NCBI RefSeq assembly: GCF_000710915.1
Contig: NZ_BAUA01000060.1
Span: 1 to 64,000, forward strand
Origin: Nocardia brasiliensis IFM 10847
Lineage (GTDB): Bacteria > Actinomycetota > Actinomycetes > Mycobacteriales > Mycobacteriaceae
Direction: 5' to 3'
DNA length: 64,000 nucleotides
A program made the translations under genes and the position numbers. Below are positions 7,536 through 17,104 of this stretch, piece after piece. The first letter of the stretch is position 1. Each line of letters opens with the position of its first letter. The notes under the pieces were generated by a model. It was not told the DNA's origin. It saw nothing but the letters and a program-made list of their open reading frames with translations, and searched no databases.

Positions 7536-10500
7536 CTACTCCAATTCGCCCTCGGTCTCCAAATAGACCTGCCGCAACCGGTCCAGTGTCGCCTGCTCCG
7601 GGCGCTCCCACAAGTCCCGCTCGGCCGCCTCCAGCAGCCGCTCGGCAATGCCGTGCAGGGCCCACGGGTTGGACTGCTCCATGAACTTGCGGTTCACGTC
7701 GTCGAAAACGTAACTCTCCGCGAGCTTCTCGTACATCCAGTCGGCGACCACATTGGTGGTGGCGTCGTAGCCGAACAGGTAGTCGACGGTGGCGGCCATC
7801 TCGAACGCACCCTTGTAGCCGTGCCTGCGCATCGCCTCCAACCAGCGCGGGTTGACCACCCGGGCGCGGAACACCCGCGAGGTCTCCTCGGACAGCGTCC
7901 GGGTGCGCACCGCGTCGGGGCGGGTGCTGTCGCCGATGTAGGCCTCGGGGTTCTTACCGGTCAGCGCGCGAACCGTGGCGACCATGCCGCCGTGGAACTG
8001 GAAATAGTCGTCGGAGTCGGCGATATCGTGCTCGCGGGTGTCGGTGTTCTTGGCCGCCACCGCGATTCGGCGATACGCGGTGCGCATGTCGTCGGCCGCG
8101 GGCGCGCCGTCGAGATCACGGCCGTAGGCGTAGCCGCCCCAGGTGGTGTAGACCTGCGCGAGATCGTCGTCGGTGCGCCAGCTCTTGGCATCGATCAGCT
8201 GCAGCAGGCCCGCGCCGTAGGTGCCCGGCTTGGAACCGAAGATGCGGGTGGTGGCGCGGCGGGCGTCGCCGTGCTCGGCCAGATCCGCGGCGGCATGGGC
8301 GCGCACGTAATTGGACTCGGCGGGCTCGTCGAGCTCTGCGACCAACCGGACCGCGTCGTCCAGCAGCGCCAGCACGTGCGGGAACGCGTCGCGGAAGAAG
8401 CCGCTGATACGCACCGTGACATCGACACGGGGACGGGCCAATTCGTCGAGGGAGATCACCTCGAGCGTGGTGACCCGGCGGCTCGCCTCGTCCCAGACCG
8501 GCCGGACGCCCAGCAGGGCAAGGACTTCGGCGATATCGTCGCCGGAGGTGCGCATCGCCGAGGTGCCCCACACCGACAGTCCCACCGAGCGCGGGTACTC
8601 GCCGTGATCGGCGAGGTAGCGGGCCAGCAGCGAATCCGCCATGGCCTGACCGGTTTCCCAGGCCAGCCGCGAGGGGACGGCCTTCGGGTCGACCGAGTAG
8701 AAATTGCGGCCCGTGGGCAGCACATTGATCAGGCCGCGCAGCGGCGAGCCGCTGGGACCCGCGGGAATGAACCCGCCGTTCAACGCGTGCAGGACGCGCT
8801 CCACCTCGACCCCGGTCTGCCGCAGGCGCGGCACGACTTCGGCGGCGGCGAAACGCAATACCGCGCGCACCGCCGTCAGCTCGCGGTCGGCGGTCGCGCC
8901 CACCGCCGCGAACTCGTCGACGATCCGGTCGACCGCGTCCACGGACCAGTCGGCGGCCTGCAACGCGGCGACCAGGCCGCGGGCCTGCTCCTCCACCACA
9001 TCGACCCGGCCACGGGCTTCGGTACCGGACTCGTCCAGCCCCAACGCTTCCCGCAGACCGGGCACGTTGCGTTCACCGCCCCACAGCTGGCGGGCGCGCA
9101 GCATGGCCAGCACCAGGTCCAGCTCGCTCTCCCCCGCCGGCGCCTGGCCGAGGATGTGCAGTCCGTCGCGGATCTGCACGTCCTTGATCTCACACAGCCA
9201 GCCGTCGACGTGCAGCAGCATGTCGTCGAAGACGTCTTCGTCCGGGCGTTCGGCCAGGCCCAGATCGTGGTCCATCTTCGCCGCACGCATCAACGTCCAG
9301 ATCTGCTGCCGGATGGCGGGCAGCTTGGCCGGATCGAGGGTGGAGATGTTGGCGTGCTCGTCGAGCAGCTGCTCCAAACGCGAGATATCGCCGTAGCTTT
9401 CGGCTCGCGCCATCGGCGGGATCAGGTGGTCGACCAGCGTCGCGTGCGCCCGGCGCTTGGCCTGGGTGCCCTCGCCGGGATCATTCACCAGGAACGGGTA
9501 GATCAGCGGCAGGTCGCCGAGCGCGGCGTCGGTGCCACAGGACGCGGACATGCCGAGCGTCTTACCGGGCAGCCACTCCAGGTTGCCGTGCTTGCCGAGG
9601 TGCACCATCGCATCGGCGGCGAAACCCTCAGTCGCGCGCAACCATTGGTATGCAGCGAGATAGTGGTGGCTCGGCGGCAGGTCGGGGTCGTGATAGATGG
9701 CGACGGGATTCTCGCCGAAACCGCGCGGCGGCTGCACCATCAGCGCCACGTTGCCGAAGCGCAGTGCGGCGATGACGATCTCACCGTTCGGATCGGCCGA
9801 ACGGTCCACGTACAGCTCGCCCGGCGGCGGGCCCCACGCCTCGATCACGGCCTCGCGCAGGTCGTCCGGCAGGGTGTCGAACCAGGCCGCGTAGGTGGCG
9901 GCGCCGATCCGGATCGGGTTACCCTCCAGCTGTTCCGCCGTCAGCCAGTCCGGATCCTGGCCGCCCGCCGCGATCAACGCGTGGATCAGCGCGTCGCCGT
10001 CCTGCTCGTCGAGGCCGGGGATCTCGCCGGGCGCGCCGAGATCGTAACCGGCCTTGCGCATTTCGGTGAGCAGACGGATCGCGCTGGCCGGCGTGTCCAA
10101 GCCGACCGCGTTGCCGATGCGGGCATGTTTGGTCGGGTACGCGGACAGCATCAGGGCGATGCGCTTACGCGCGGCCGGGATGTGGCGCAACCGCGCGTAA
10201 CGCACCGCGATACCGGCGACGCGCGCCGCGCGCTCGGCATCGGGGACGTAGGTCGACAGTCCGTCGGCGTCGAACTCCTTGAACGAGAACGGAACAGTGA
10301 TGATCCGACCGTCGAACTCGGGCACCGCGACCTGGGTGGCCACATCCAGCGGAGACAGCCCGTCGTCGTTGGCCGCCCACTGTTCGCGTCCGCTGGTGAG
10401 GCACAGGCCTTGGAGGATGGGCACATCCAGGTCGGCGAGCGCGCCCACGTCCCACGCCTCGTCCTCGCCGCCGGCCGAGGCGGTGGCGGGCTTGGTGCCG

Positions 10501-11153
10501 CCCGCCGCCAGCACCGTCACCACCAGCGCGTCGGCCTGCCGCAGGGTCGCGAGCAGCTCCGGTTCGGCGGTGCGCAGCGACGCGCAGTACAGCGGGAGCG
10601 GGCGGGCTCCGGTGTTCTCGATCGCCTGGCAGAGGGCGTCGATGTAGCCGGTGTTACCGGCCAGATGCTGTGCGCGGTAATAGATCACCGCGACCTTCGG
10701 CGCGTCCGCCGGTACCGCCACCCCCGGAGTCCGTTCCAGCACACCCCAACTCGGCAACTGCACCGGCGGCTCGAAGCCGTGGCCGGTCAGCAGCACCGTA
10801 TCAGACAGGAAGTTGTGCAACTGGCGCAGATTCGCGGCGCCGCCGGCCGCGAGGTAGTTGTGCGCGTCCGCGGCGACACCGCCGGGCACCGTCGAACATT
10901 CCATCAGCTCCGCGTCCGGCGCGATCTCACCGCCGAGCGCCACCAGCGGCACCCCGCTGTCGCGGAGCGTCGCGAGCCCGTCCTCCCACGCACGCTTGCC
11001 GCCGAGGATGCGCACGATCACCAGATCGGCGCCGTCGAGCAGCGCCGGCAGATCGTCCACCAGCAGCCGGGCGGGGTTACCCCACCGATAGTCGGCGCCG
11101 CTGGCACGGGCGCTGAGCAAATCGGTATCGGACGTGGACAGCAGCAGGATCAC
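7536..11153 (-). CDS. cobN: Cobaltochelatase large subunit CobN
   Basis: A 1205-residue protein, full length for CobN. This subunit binds hydrogenobyrinate a,c-diamide and, with the AAA+ subunits CobS/CobT, inserts cobalt in the aerobic B12 pathway using ATP. Its start MILLLSTSDTDLLSARASG, the MVHLGKHGNLEWLPGK block (with catalytic-site His residues), the GVRPVWDEASRRV region and the C-terminal WMYEKLAESYVFDD are CobN hallmarks. The true start is the GTG at 11153, with GAGGAAGG about 9 bases before it. The frame stays open upstream, but that stretch is the riboswitch. CobS/CobT (or ChlI/D-type partners) are not in the window. M. tuberculosis counterpart: Rv2062c. Confidence 0.95.
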   Translation of the reverse strand: MILLLSTSDTDLLSARASGADYRWGNPARLLVDDLPALLDGADLVIVRILGGKRAWEDGLATLRDSGVPLVALGGEIAPDAELMECSTVPGGVAADAHNYLAAGGAANLRQLHNFLSDTVLLTGHGFEPPVQLPSWGVLERTPGVAVPADAPKVAVIYYRAQHLAGNTGYIDALCQAIENTGARPLPLYCASLRTAEPELLATLRQADALVVTVLAAGGTKPATASAGGEDEAWDVGALADLDVPILQGLCLTSGREQWAANDDGLSPLDVATQVAVPEFDGRIITVPFSFKEFDADGLSTYVPDAERAARVAGIAVRYARLRHIPAARKRIALMLSAYPTKHARIGNAVGLDTPASAIRLLTEMRKAGYDLGAPGEIPGLDEQDGDALIHALIAAGGQDPDWLTAEQLEGNPIRIGAATYAAWFDTLPDDLREAVIEAWGPPPGELYVDRSADPNGEIVIAALRFGNVALMVQPPRGFGENPVAIYHDPDLPPSHHYLAAYQWLRATEGFAADAMVHLGKHGNLEWLPGKTLGMSASCGTDAALGDLPLIYPFLVNDPGEGTQAKRRAHATLVDHLIPPMARAESYGDISRLEQLLDEHANISTLDPAKLPAIRQQIWTLMRAAKMDHDLGLAERPDEDVFDDMLLHVDGWLCEIKDVQIRDGLHILGQAPAGESELDLVLAMLRARQLWGGERNVPGLREALGLDESGTEARGRVDVVEEQARGLVAALQAADWSVDAVDRIVDEFAAVGATADRELTAVRAVLRFAAAEVVPRLRQTGVEVERVLHALNGGFIPAGPSGSPLRGLINVLPTGRNFYSVDPKAVPSRLAWETGQAMADSLLARYLADHGEYPRSVGLSVWGTSAMRTSGDDIAEVLALLGVRPVWDEASRRVTTLEVISLDELARPRVDVTVRISGFFRDAFPHVLALLDDAVRLVAELDEPAESNYVRAHAAADLAEHGDARRATTRIFGSKPGTYGAGLLQLIDAKSWRTDDDLAQVYTTWGGYAYGRDLDGAPAADDMRTAYRRIAVAAKNTDTREHDIADSDDYFQFHGGMVATVRALTGKNPEAYIGDSTRPDAVRTRTLSEETSRVFRARVVNPRWLEAMRRHGYKGAFEMAATVDYLFGYDATTNVVADWMYEKLAESYVFDDVNRKFMEQSNPWALHGIAERLLEAAERDLWERPEQATLDRLRQVYLETEGELE

Positions 11154-11350
11154 AGGTGGCAGCCTTCCTCGGGTGACGCGCCCATCGGGTGTTCGCTGCT
11201 CGCTGCCGGGGGTCGGCAGCCAGCGGAGCCGGCGGAGTGGGCAAGCCCAGAGGGTCTGGCTTTCACAGTGGCGCGACCGCACCGGATTTACACCGGTTTC
11301 CTCGTCACCCGCCGAGCCTTGGGATGCTACCCCGCGCGTCGCGGTGCGAC
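11154..11350 (-). promoter_or_regulatory. Cobalamin riboswitch and expression platform of cobN
   Basis: On the minus strand the conserved core GAGGAAACCGGTGTAAATCC, followed by GGTGCGGTCGCGCCACTGTG and the B12-box AGCCAGACCCTC (11250-11261), identifies an AdoCbl/B12 riboswitch. The aptamer covers about 11222-11350. The platform (11154-11221) holds three related segments: GGCTGCC (11215-11221), CGGCAGC (11202-11208) and GGCTGCC (11158-11164). The last overlaps the ribosome binding site. The middle segment can pair with either neighbour, which suggests translational control of cobN, off when B12 is plentiful. The aptamer is sequence-evident; the switching model is inference. Confidence 0.9.
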
Positions 11351-11537
11351 GCACCGAGGTTGGCCGTGTTCACCGAGCGAATAGTTCGAAGCCGCGCCCG
11401 TCAGCACCCGATTGCGAATCCGCAGATTTGTGAGCTGTCACCCAGAAATGTGCAACCGCTATGAATCAGCTACGAGCCGACCGCGCCGGCCGGTGCCGCC
11501 GCGCCGCGCCGGGGCGGTTTCGTAGGCTGGGGAGACT

Positions 11538-12746
11538 ATGACGCGACGGGTTCCGGATTCTTGCCCTGGGGTGCTGCGGCTGCACGAGGCGGCGGATGGG
11601 CCGCTGGCCCGCATCCGGGTGCCCGGCGGGCGGATCGAACCGGCGCAGCTGCAAGTGCTGGCGGAAGCGGCACGCGACCTCGGAGACGGGAATCTCGAAC
11701 TCACCTCGCGCGGGAATCTGCAGGTGCGGCAGGTGCGGGACGCGGCCGCGCTGACCGAGCGGCTCGACGCGGCCGGACTGCTGCCGAGCCGGACGCACGA
11801 GCGGGTACGCAATATCGTCGCCTCCCCGCTGTCGGGCCGCATCGGCGGAACCTCCGACGTGCACCGGTTCGTGCCGGTGCTCGACGCGGGACTGCGCGCG
11901 GCACCCCGCCTCGCCGAACTCCCGGGGCGGGTGCTGTTCACGCTCGACGACGGGCGCGGCGACGTCAGCGGGTTGAGCGGCGATATCGGCGTACACGCCA
12001 CGGGCCCAGACGAATTCGCGCTGGTACTGGCCGGAGCGGACACCGGCATCCGGGTCTGCGCGGCCGACGCGGTGCACGTCGTGCTCGCCGCGGCACACGG
12101 CTTCCTGGACCTGCGCGACGACGAGGGCGGCCAGTGGCGGCTGCACGACATCGCCGACGGCGCCGAGCGGGTGGCCGAGCGCCTGGGGCTCGACCGCAGC
12201 GCCGATCGGCTGGAATTCGTTGCTGACCAAGATATTCCGATCGGCTGGCTCGATCAGGACAACGGATCGGTCAGCCTCGGCGCCGGCGTGCGGTTGGGTT
12301 CACTGCCCGCGCGCACCGCCGAATTCATCGCCGCGACAGAACGTCCCGTGTTCCTCACCCCGTGGCGCAGCCTCGTCATCGCCGACCTCGACGAATGGGC
12401 GGCCGAACAGGTCGTCCGAGTACTCGCCCCCATGGGCCTCATCTTCGACGCCAACTCCCCCTGGCTCCAGGTCAGCGCCTGCGCCGGCCGCCCCGGTTGC
12501 GCCAAGGCACTGACCGACGTCCGCGCCGACGTCACCGACGCAGTCGAATCCGGCCGAGTACTCCCACCCGCGAACGCCCCTTCGGCCCAAGCCGATTCCC
12601 CCGCGCACCAGCCCCCTGCCCTGAACGCCGCCGACGTGACCGTCGCAGGCCGCCAACACTGGTCCGGCTGCGAACGCCGCTGCGGCCGCCCCCGCGGCGA
12701 AGTCACCGACATCATCGCCACGGAACCCGGCTACCGCATCGACTGA
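11538..12746 (+). CDS. cobG: Precorrin-3B synthase CobG
   Basis: A 402-residue protein of the nitrite/sulfite-reductase ferredoxin-like family. CobG uses a 4Fe-4S centre and O2 to make precorrin-3B from precorrin-3A, the step that commits to the aerobic route. The N-terminal half-domain (LARIRVPGGRIEPAQLQVLA...LELTSRGNLQVRQV) and RNIVASPLSGRIGG are typical. Cluster-binding cysteines occur in SACAGRPGCAKA (about residues 313-324) and WSGCERRCGRPRGE (about 375-388). GGGGAG lies about 5 bases before the ATG. The gene is divergent from riboswitch-controlled cobN and ends at a strong bidirectional hairpin. Counterpart: Rv2064. Confidence 0.93.
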   Translation: MTRRVPDSCPGVLRLHEAADGPLARIRVPGGRIEPAQLQVLAEAARDLGDGNLELTSRGNLQVRQVRDAAALTERLDAAGLLPSRTHERVRNIVASPLSGRIGGTSDVHRFVPVLDAGLRAAPRLAELPGRVLFTLDDGRGDVSGLSGDIGVHATGPDEFALVLAGADTGIRVCAADAVHVVLAAAHGFLDLRDDEGGQWRLHDIADGAERVAERLGLDRSADRLEFVADQDIPIGWLDQDNGSVSLGAGVRLGSLPARTAEFIAATERPVFLTPWRSLVIADLDEWAAEQVVRVLAPMGLIFDANSPWLQVSACAGRPGCAKALTDVRADVTDAVESGRVLPPANAPSAQADSPAHQPPALNAADVTVAGRQHWSGCERRCGRPRGEVTDIIATEPGYRID

Positions 12747-12779
12747 ACCACCGCCCGCGAAGCGCCTCCCGGCACGGCG

Positions 12780-12821
12780 ACGGCCCGAGGGCTGCGGTGG
12801 CGGCGGCAGCCCTCGGGCCGT
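12780..12821. terminator. Bidirectional terminator, 16-bp perfect stem
   Basis: ACGGCCCGAGGGCTGC (12780-12795) and GCAGCCCTCGGGCCGT (12806-12821) form a perfect 16-bp stem with a 10-base loop. It lies between the convergent stops of cobG (12746) and the dimethylargininase gene (12837). Confidence 0.85.
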
Positions 12822-12836
12822 GCTATTCCGGTGGTG

Positions 12837-13676
12837 CTAGTGGATTTCGAGGGTGCAGCATTTGACGCTGCCGCCGGCTTTGAGCAGTTCGGACATGTCG
12901 ATGCCGATCGGGTTGAAGCCGCGCTCGCGCAGGGATTCGCTGAGGGTGACGGCCTTGTCGCTGAGGAAGACGTTGAAACCGTCGGAGACACCGTTCAATC
13001 CGAGCACTTCGGCGTCGGCGTCGATGGCGACGATGGCGTCGGGGAAGAGCTCGGCGAGCACCGCCTGGCTCGCGGCGCTGAAGGCGGGCGGGAAGTAGGC
13101 GATGGTGGTGGCGTCGAGCGGCAGCAGCACGGTGTCGAGGTGGTAGAAGCGTGGGTCGACCAGTTCGAGCGAGATCACCTCGCGGGAAAAGTGCTGCGCC
13201 ACTTCCTGATGCGCCGCCGGCGAGCTGCGGAAGCCCATCCCGGCGAGCAACCGCTCGCCGACCAGGAGGAAATCGCCCTCGCCCTCGTTCACCTCTTGGG
13301 CGTCGATCAGCCCGGCCAGACCGTGCTGGGCGAACCAGCGGTGGTAGGCGGGACCTTCGGCGGCCCGCTCGGCGTGGGTGAACTTGGCCGACATCGCGCG
13401 GTCGCCGATCACCAGGCCGCCGTTGGCGGCGAACACCATGTCGGGCAGGCCGGGCACGCCGGGCACGACATCGACCTTGTGCCCGTGCTCCTGGTAGGTG
13501 GCGCGCAGCCGCTCCCACTGGTCCAGGGCGAGCGCACGGTCGACGGGCGCGTCCGGATCCATCCACGGATTGATGCAGTAGGTGACCTCGAAGTGGTCCG
13601 GGCGGCACATGACGAACCGTTTCGGCAACGGCTGACGTGCGGTGGACTCGGCGCGGAGGGTGGCTACAGAAGTCAA
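12837..13676 (-). CDS. ddaH: Dimethylargininase / arginine-deiminase-fold hydrolase
   Basis: A 279-residue guanidino-group-modifying enzyme that converts N-omega-methylated arginines to citrulline and methylamines. Visible features are FVMCRPDHFEVTYCINPW near the N-terminus, MVFAANGGLVIGDRA (about residues 80-94), the active-site His179 in RFYHLDTVL and the nucleophile Cys273 in GGSVKCCTLEI. M. tuberculosis has the same divergent pair, a DDAH-like gene next to an AsnC regulator (Rv2323c/Rv2324), beside rocD ornithine aminotransferase genes. Here rocD is absent and the pair sits inside the cob region, so an arginine/ornithine catabolic role is inferred. An ornithine- or arginine-dihydrolase-like activity is a possible alternative. 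Confidence 0.88.
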   Translation of the reverse strand: MTSVATLRAESTARQPLPKRFVMCRPDHFEVTYCINPWMDPDAPVDRALALDQWERLRATYQEHGHKVDVVPGVPGLPDMVFAANGGLVIGDRAMSAKFTHAERAAEGPAYHRWFAQHGLAGLIDAQEVNEGEGDFLLVGERLLAGMGFRSSPAAHQEVAQHFSREVISLELVDPRFYHLDTVLLPLDATTIAYFPPAFSAASQAVLAELFPDAIVAIDADAEVLGLNGVSDGFNVFLSDKAVTLSESLRERGFNPIGIDMSELLKAGGSVKCCTLEIH

Positions 13677-13814
13677 CGTGTCTCCCGGTAAGTCGGCGCG
13701 ATCTTGCGGCTTACACGACAGTAATTCGCTTACTATTGCGTCAGAAACAGCGATTCGTTGCGCATATCTGCCCTAGAACATCGAATTATTGTGCGACGAG
13801 GAAAGGGTTGTGAC
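13677..13814. promoter_or_regulatory. Divergent ddaH/asnC control region with AT-rich half-sites
   Basis: The 138-base gap is AT-rich for this genome and carries inverted half-sites: GTAATTCG near 13720 and CGAATTAT near 13779, with ATTGCG and TTGCGC between. Spaced AT-rich half-sites between an Lrp/AsnC gene and its divergent target are typical of autoregulation plus ligand-controlled activation. GAAAGG at 13801-13806 is the ribosome binding site of the regulator. Confidence 0.5.
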
Positions 13815-14252
13815 GTGGACGACATCGACCGGCGGATCCTCGAGCACCTGCTCAGACAGGCCCGCGCCTCGTTCCAGGAGATCGGCAGCGCGGTGGGGCT
13901 GACCGCGCCCGCGGTGAAGCGTCGCGTCGACAAGATGGTGGCGAGCAAACAGATCATCGGCTTCACCGCCCTGGTGAACCCCGCCGCGCTCGGCTGGAAA
14001 ACCGAGGCCTACGTCGAGGTCTACTACCGCGACAACATCTCCCCAGCCGAACTGCGCCGCAGCCTGGAACCGATTCCACAGGTGGTCGGCGTGTGGACGA
14101 TCGCGGGCGAAGCCGACGCACTGGTGCACGTGATGGCCACGGACATGGCCGAAATCGAGGTCACCGTCGAACGCATCCGGGAGAACGCGCGGGTCGGGCG
14201 GACCCGCAGTTCCATCGTCATGTCCCGCATCCTCGAACGTCCCCGCACCTGA
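13815..14252 (+). CDS. Lrp/AsnC-family transcriptional regulator
   Basis: A 145-residue regulator. The N-terminal helix-turn-helix (VDDIDRRILEHLLRQARASF...VGLTAPAVKRRVDKM) is joined to a C-terminal RAM ligand-binding domain with VVGVWTIAGEADALVHVMA (about residues 93-111). The GTG at 13815 is chosen because GAAAGG sits 8 bases upstream and the protein then starts at the canonical D-x-I-D-R-x-I-L. It is divergent from the dimethylargininase gene, which it probably controls in response to an amino acid such as arginine or ornithine. Counterpart by arrangement: Rv2324. Confidence 0.9.
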   Translation: MDDIDRRILEHLLRQARASFQEIGSAVGLTAPAVKRRVDKMVASKQIIGFTALVNPAALGWKTEAYVEVYYRDNISPAELRRSLEPIPQVVGVWTIAGEADALVHVMATDMAEIEVTVERIRENARVGRTRSSIVMSRILERPRT

Positions 14253-14306
14253 CCTCCGGCTACCCGCGCCGAACTGGGCGGGCGCGCACGTCCTAGGGTG
14301 ATGCGC

Positions 14307-14942
14307 ATGTCCGACGTGCGTGCCAGCTACCTCACCGACGGGGCCGAGATCTATCGGCGCTCGTTCGCGATGATCCGCGACGAGGCGGACCTGCGCGGGT
14401 TCCCGCCGGACGTGGCGCAGGTGGTGGTGCGGATGATCCACGGCTGCGGACAGGTGGATCTGGCCGCGGACGTGGCGTTTTCGCCGGGCGTGGTGGCCGC
14501 GGCGCGCACGGCGCTGCGGGCCGGCGCGCCGATTCTGTGCGACGCGAACATGGTCGCCTCGGGCGTGACGCGCAAGCGACTGCCCGCGGACAACGAGGTG
14601 ATCTGCACCTTGACCGACCCGCGGGTGCCGGAACTGGCTGCCGCCATGGGCAATACGCGCTCGGCCGCCGCCCTGGAACTGTGGCGGGACCGGCTCGACG
14701 GCGCGGTGGTCGCCATCGGGAACGCGCCGACGGCGCTGTTCCATCTGCTGGACATGCTGGACGCGGGTGCGCCGCGGCCCGCCGCCGTCCTCGGCATCCC
14801 GGTCGGCTTCATCGGCGCCGCCGAATCCAAGGACGCCCTGGCCGCTTTCGGCGAGGTCGAGTTCCTCACCGTCCGGGGCAGGCGCGGCGGCAGCGCCATC
14901 ACCGCTTCGGCGTTGAATGCGATTGCGAGCGAACAGGAATGA
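14307..14942 (+). CDS. cobH: Precorrin-8X methylmutase CobH
   Basis: A 211-residue enzyme that moves the C11 methyl of precorrin-8X to C12, giving hydrogenobyrinate. Family features are [36 protein letters not shown] (with the catalytic His), [18 protein letters not shown] and [18 protein letters not shown]. The ATG at 14307 is favoured over GTG 14298 and ATG 14301 because AGGG at 14295-14298 is then 8 bases away. Its stop overlaps the start of cobIJ (ATGA), so the two are co-translated. Counterpart: Rv2065. Confidence 0.94.
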   Translation: MSDVRASYLTDGAEIYRRSFAMIRDEADLRGFPPDVAQVVVRMIHGCGQVDLAADVAFSPGVVAAARTALRAGAPILCDANMVASGVTRKRLPADNEVICTLTDPRVPELAAAMGNTRSAAALELWRDRLDGAVVAIGNAPTALFHLLDMLDAGAPRPAAVLGIPVGFIGAAESKDALAAFGEVEFLTVRGRRGGSAITASALNAIASEQE

Positions 14943-16726
14943 CCGAGACGACGACTACGCCCGGCAAACTGTGGGGTGTCGGACTCGGTCCCGGCGATCC
15001 GGAACTGGTCACGGTGAAGGCGGCGCGGGTGATCACCGCCGCCGACGTGATCGCGTTCCACAGCGCGCGGCACGGGCGCAGCATCTCACGCGCCATCGCC
15101 GCGCCCTATATGCGCGCCGACCAGCTCGAGGAGCATCTCGTCTACCCGGTGACGACCGAGACCACCGACCATCCCGGCGGTTATCAGGGCGCCATCGACG
15201 AGTTCTACGAGCAGGCCGCGCAACGCTTGGCCACCCACCTGGCGGCGGGCCGGTCGGTGGCGTTGCTCGCCGCGGGCGATCCGCTCTTCTACAGCTCCTA
15301 CATGCATATGCACCGGCGGCTGGCCGATCGCTTCGAAGCCGAGATCGTTCCGGGCATCACCTCGGTGAGCGCGGCGTCGGCCGCGCTCGGCACCCCGCTG
15401 GTCGAGGGCGAGCAGGTGCTGACCGTGCTGCCCGGGACCATGGGAGTGGACGAACTCACCCGGCGGTTGCGCGATACCGAGGCCGCCGCCATCATGAAAC
15501 TCGGCCGCACCTACCCCGGTGTGCGCCAAGCGCTTTCCGACTCCGGGCGACTCGCCGACGCGTACTACGTCGAGCGGGCGAGCAGCACCCGGCAACGGGT
15601 ACTGCGCGCGGCCGACGTCGACGACGCGGACGTACCGTACTTCGCGATCACCGTGGTCCCCGGCCCCGCCCCGACCACCACCCCCGCTCTGACGGCGAAT
15701 CCCGCTGCCGCTCAACAGATATCCCGGGATACCCGGAGTCGCCCTACTGACACCGGCCATACGGAGAACAGCTCCCCGACAACGCCGTCCGGCGCGCCAG
15801 AGCCCAGACCTGTTGCCGCGCAACTCGAGGAGCAGGACACCGCCCAGCCGATCTCTGCGGCGCGGGCCGCTCACGCCACATTCAGCGACCACGAACCGAG
15901 CCTCCGAGCCAGTGCCGCCGAGGAGTCCGCCGTCGGCACAGCGGATGCGGCCGCGGGCGGGCACGTCACCGTCGTCGGCCTCGGCCCCGGCGCGGCGGCC
16001 TGGACGACCAGTGAGGTGCTCGAAGCACTCTCGGATGCAACGGATCTCGTCGGTTACACCACCTACCTGAACCGGGTGCCCGTCCGCCCGGGACAGCGAC
16101 GGCACGCCAGCGACAACCGGGTCGAATCCGAACGCGCCGCGATGGCACTGGATCTGGCGCGGCGCGGCGCGCGGGTCGTGGTGGTGTCGTCGGGTGATCC
16201 GGGAGTGTTCGCGATGGCGGCGGCCGTGCTGGAGGAGGCGGACGATCCCCAGTGGGCCGGCGTGCCGGTGCGCGTGCTGCCCGGCCTCACCGCGGCGAAC
16301 GCGGTCGCCAGCCGGGTCGGCGCGCCGCTCGGGCACGACTACGCGATGATCTCGCTCTCCGACCGGCTCAAGCCGTGGGAGGTTGTCGCGCAACGACTTT
16401 CCGCGGTGGCCGCCGCCGATATGGCGATCGCCGTCTACAACCCCGCCTCGTCGCAGCGCACCTGGCAGGTCGGCGCCATGCGTGAGCTGCTGCTGGAGCA
16501 TCGCAAGCCGGACACGCCGGTGGTGCTCGGCCGCGATGTCGGCGGCCCGACCGAGTCGGTGCGGGTGGTCGCGCTCGGCGAGCTCGACCCGGCGGACGTC
16601 GACATGCGCACCCTGTTGATCATCGGCGCGTCGACCACCGTGGCCACCGAAACCGACCATGGGGTCCGCGTCTACACCTCCCGCCGCTACGCCGGGGCGG
16701 GCGACGCGAGGTCGTCGAACGCGTAG
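14939..16726 (+). CDS. cobIJ: Fused precorrin-2 C20- and precorrin-3B C17-methyltransferase CobIJ
   Basis: A 595-residue fusion of two SAM-dependent tetrapyrrole methylases. Residues about 8-245 are CobI ([20 protein letters not shown] start; [36 protein letters not shown]). Residues about 340-580 are CobJ ([68 protein letters not shown]). They methylate C20 of precorrin-2 and then C17 with ring contraction. The M. tuberculosis fusion Rv2066 is about 508 residues; the excess is mainly a Pro/Ala/Thr/Glu-rich, probably disordered linker (about residues 245-338). The start overlaps the cobH stop by 4 bases. Confidence 0.94.
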   Translation: MTETTTTPGKLWGVGLGPGDPELVTVKAARVITAADVIAFHSARHGRSISRAIAAPYMRADQLEEHLVYPVTTETTDHPGGYQGAIDEFYEQAAQRLATHLAAGRSVALLAAGDPLFYSSYMHMHRRLADRFEAEIVPGITSVSAASAALGTPLVEGEQVLTVLPGTMGVDELTRRLRDTEAAAIMKLGRTYPGVRQALSDSGRLADAYYVERASSTRQRVLRAADVDDADVPYFAITVVPGPAPTTTPALTANPAAAQQISRDTRSRPTDTGHTENSSPTTPSGAPEPRPVAAQLEEQDTAQPISAARAAHATFSDHEPSLRASAAEESAVGTADAAAGGHVTVVGLGPGAAAWTTSEVLEALSDATDLVGYTTYLNRVPVRPGQRRHASDNRVESERAAMALDLARRGARVVVVSSGDPGVFAMAAAVLEEADDPQWAGVPVRVLPGLTAANAVASRVGAPLGHDYAMISLSDRLKPWEVVAQRLSAVAAADMAIAVYNPASSQRTWQVGAMRELLLEHRKPDTPVVLGRDVGGPTESVRVVALGELDPADVDMRTLLIIGASTTVATETDHGVRVYTSRRYAGAGDARSSNA

Positions 16727-16758
16727 GATCTCCTGACGCACCGACGATTGGAGGGATC

Positions 16759-17028
16759 TTGGCCGCGACACTGTCGGAGCTGACGCTGCGCGCCCGAGCC
16801 CTGGAGGCCCGAGCCACCGCGAGCGAACAGGCACTCGACGAACAGGGGGACGTTCTCAACGAACTCGCGGCACTCACCAGGAAGGCGCTCGACGGCATCC
16901 ACCGGATCGACGAGCGCGCCGAACGGATCGAGGAAGATCTCGTCGAATTGCGCCGCAGCCAGATCCGTTTAGAGGCGGGCATGGCCCAGGTGCTGGCCCG
17001 GCTCGAGCTGCTGACCGGCGACAACTAG
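16759..17028 (+). CDS. Small coiled-coil protein
   Basis: An 89-residue, highly charged, Ala/Leu/Glu-rich protein with no family I can name. Residues about 5-85 show an uninterrupted heptad-like pattern, e.g. ALEARATASEQALDEQGDVL and IDERAERIEEDLVELRRSQI, predicting one long coiled coil; there are no membrane segments. The start is TTG with GGAGGG only 3-4 bases upstream, so it is less certain. It lies 32 bases after cobIJ on the same strand and may be read through from the cob operon. Function unknown. Confidence 0.6.
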   Translation: MAATLSELTLRARALEARATASEQALDEQGDVLNELAALTRKALDGIHRIDERAERIEEDLVELRRSQIRLEAGMAQVLARLELLTGDN

Positions 17029-17062
17029 TGCACTGCCGAAGAACCTGACACGCGTTTCGTAT

Positions 17063-17083
17063 AACATTCCACTATGGAATGTT
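17063..17083. promoter_or_regulatory. PadR-type operator AACATTCC-ACTAT-GGAATGTT
   Basis: A perfect 8-bp inverted repeat with a 5-base spacer ends 21 bases upstream of the PadR-family gene start. It contains the ACAT/ATGT ends typical of PadR operators, so autoregulation is likely. Confidence 0.7.
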
Positions 17084-17104
17084 GAGAGCGAAGGGAGCAG
17101 TCGG

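Noticed and set aside
11154..11354. In-frame N-terminal extension of CobN by 67 codons
   Set aside because: The stretch is the cobalamin riboswitch; its translation is just the conserved RNA core, and the GTG at 11153 has a good ribosome binding site and matches the family start.
7515..11384. A 1289-codon open frame on the plus strand antisense to cobN
   Set aside because: It mirrors cobN, has no family resemblance and is the usual product of high GC third positions; cobN is unmistakable on the other strand.
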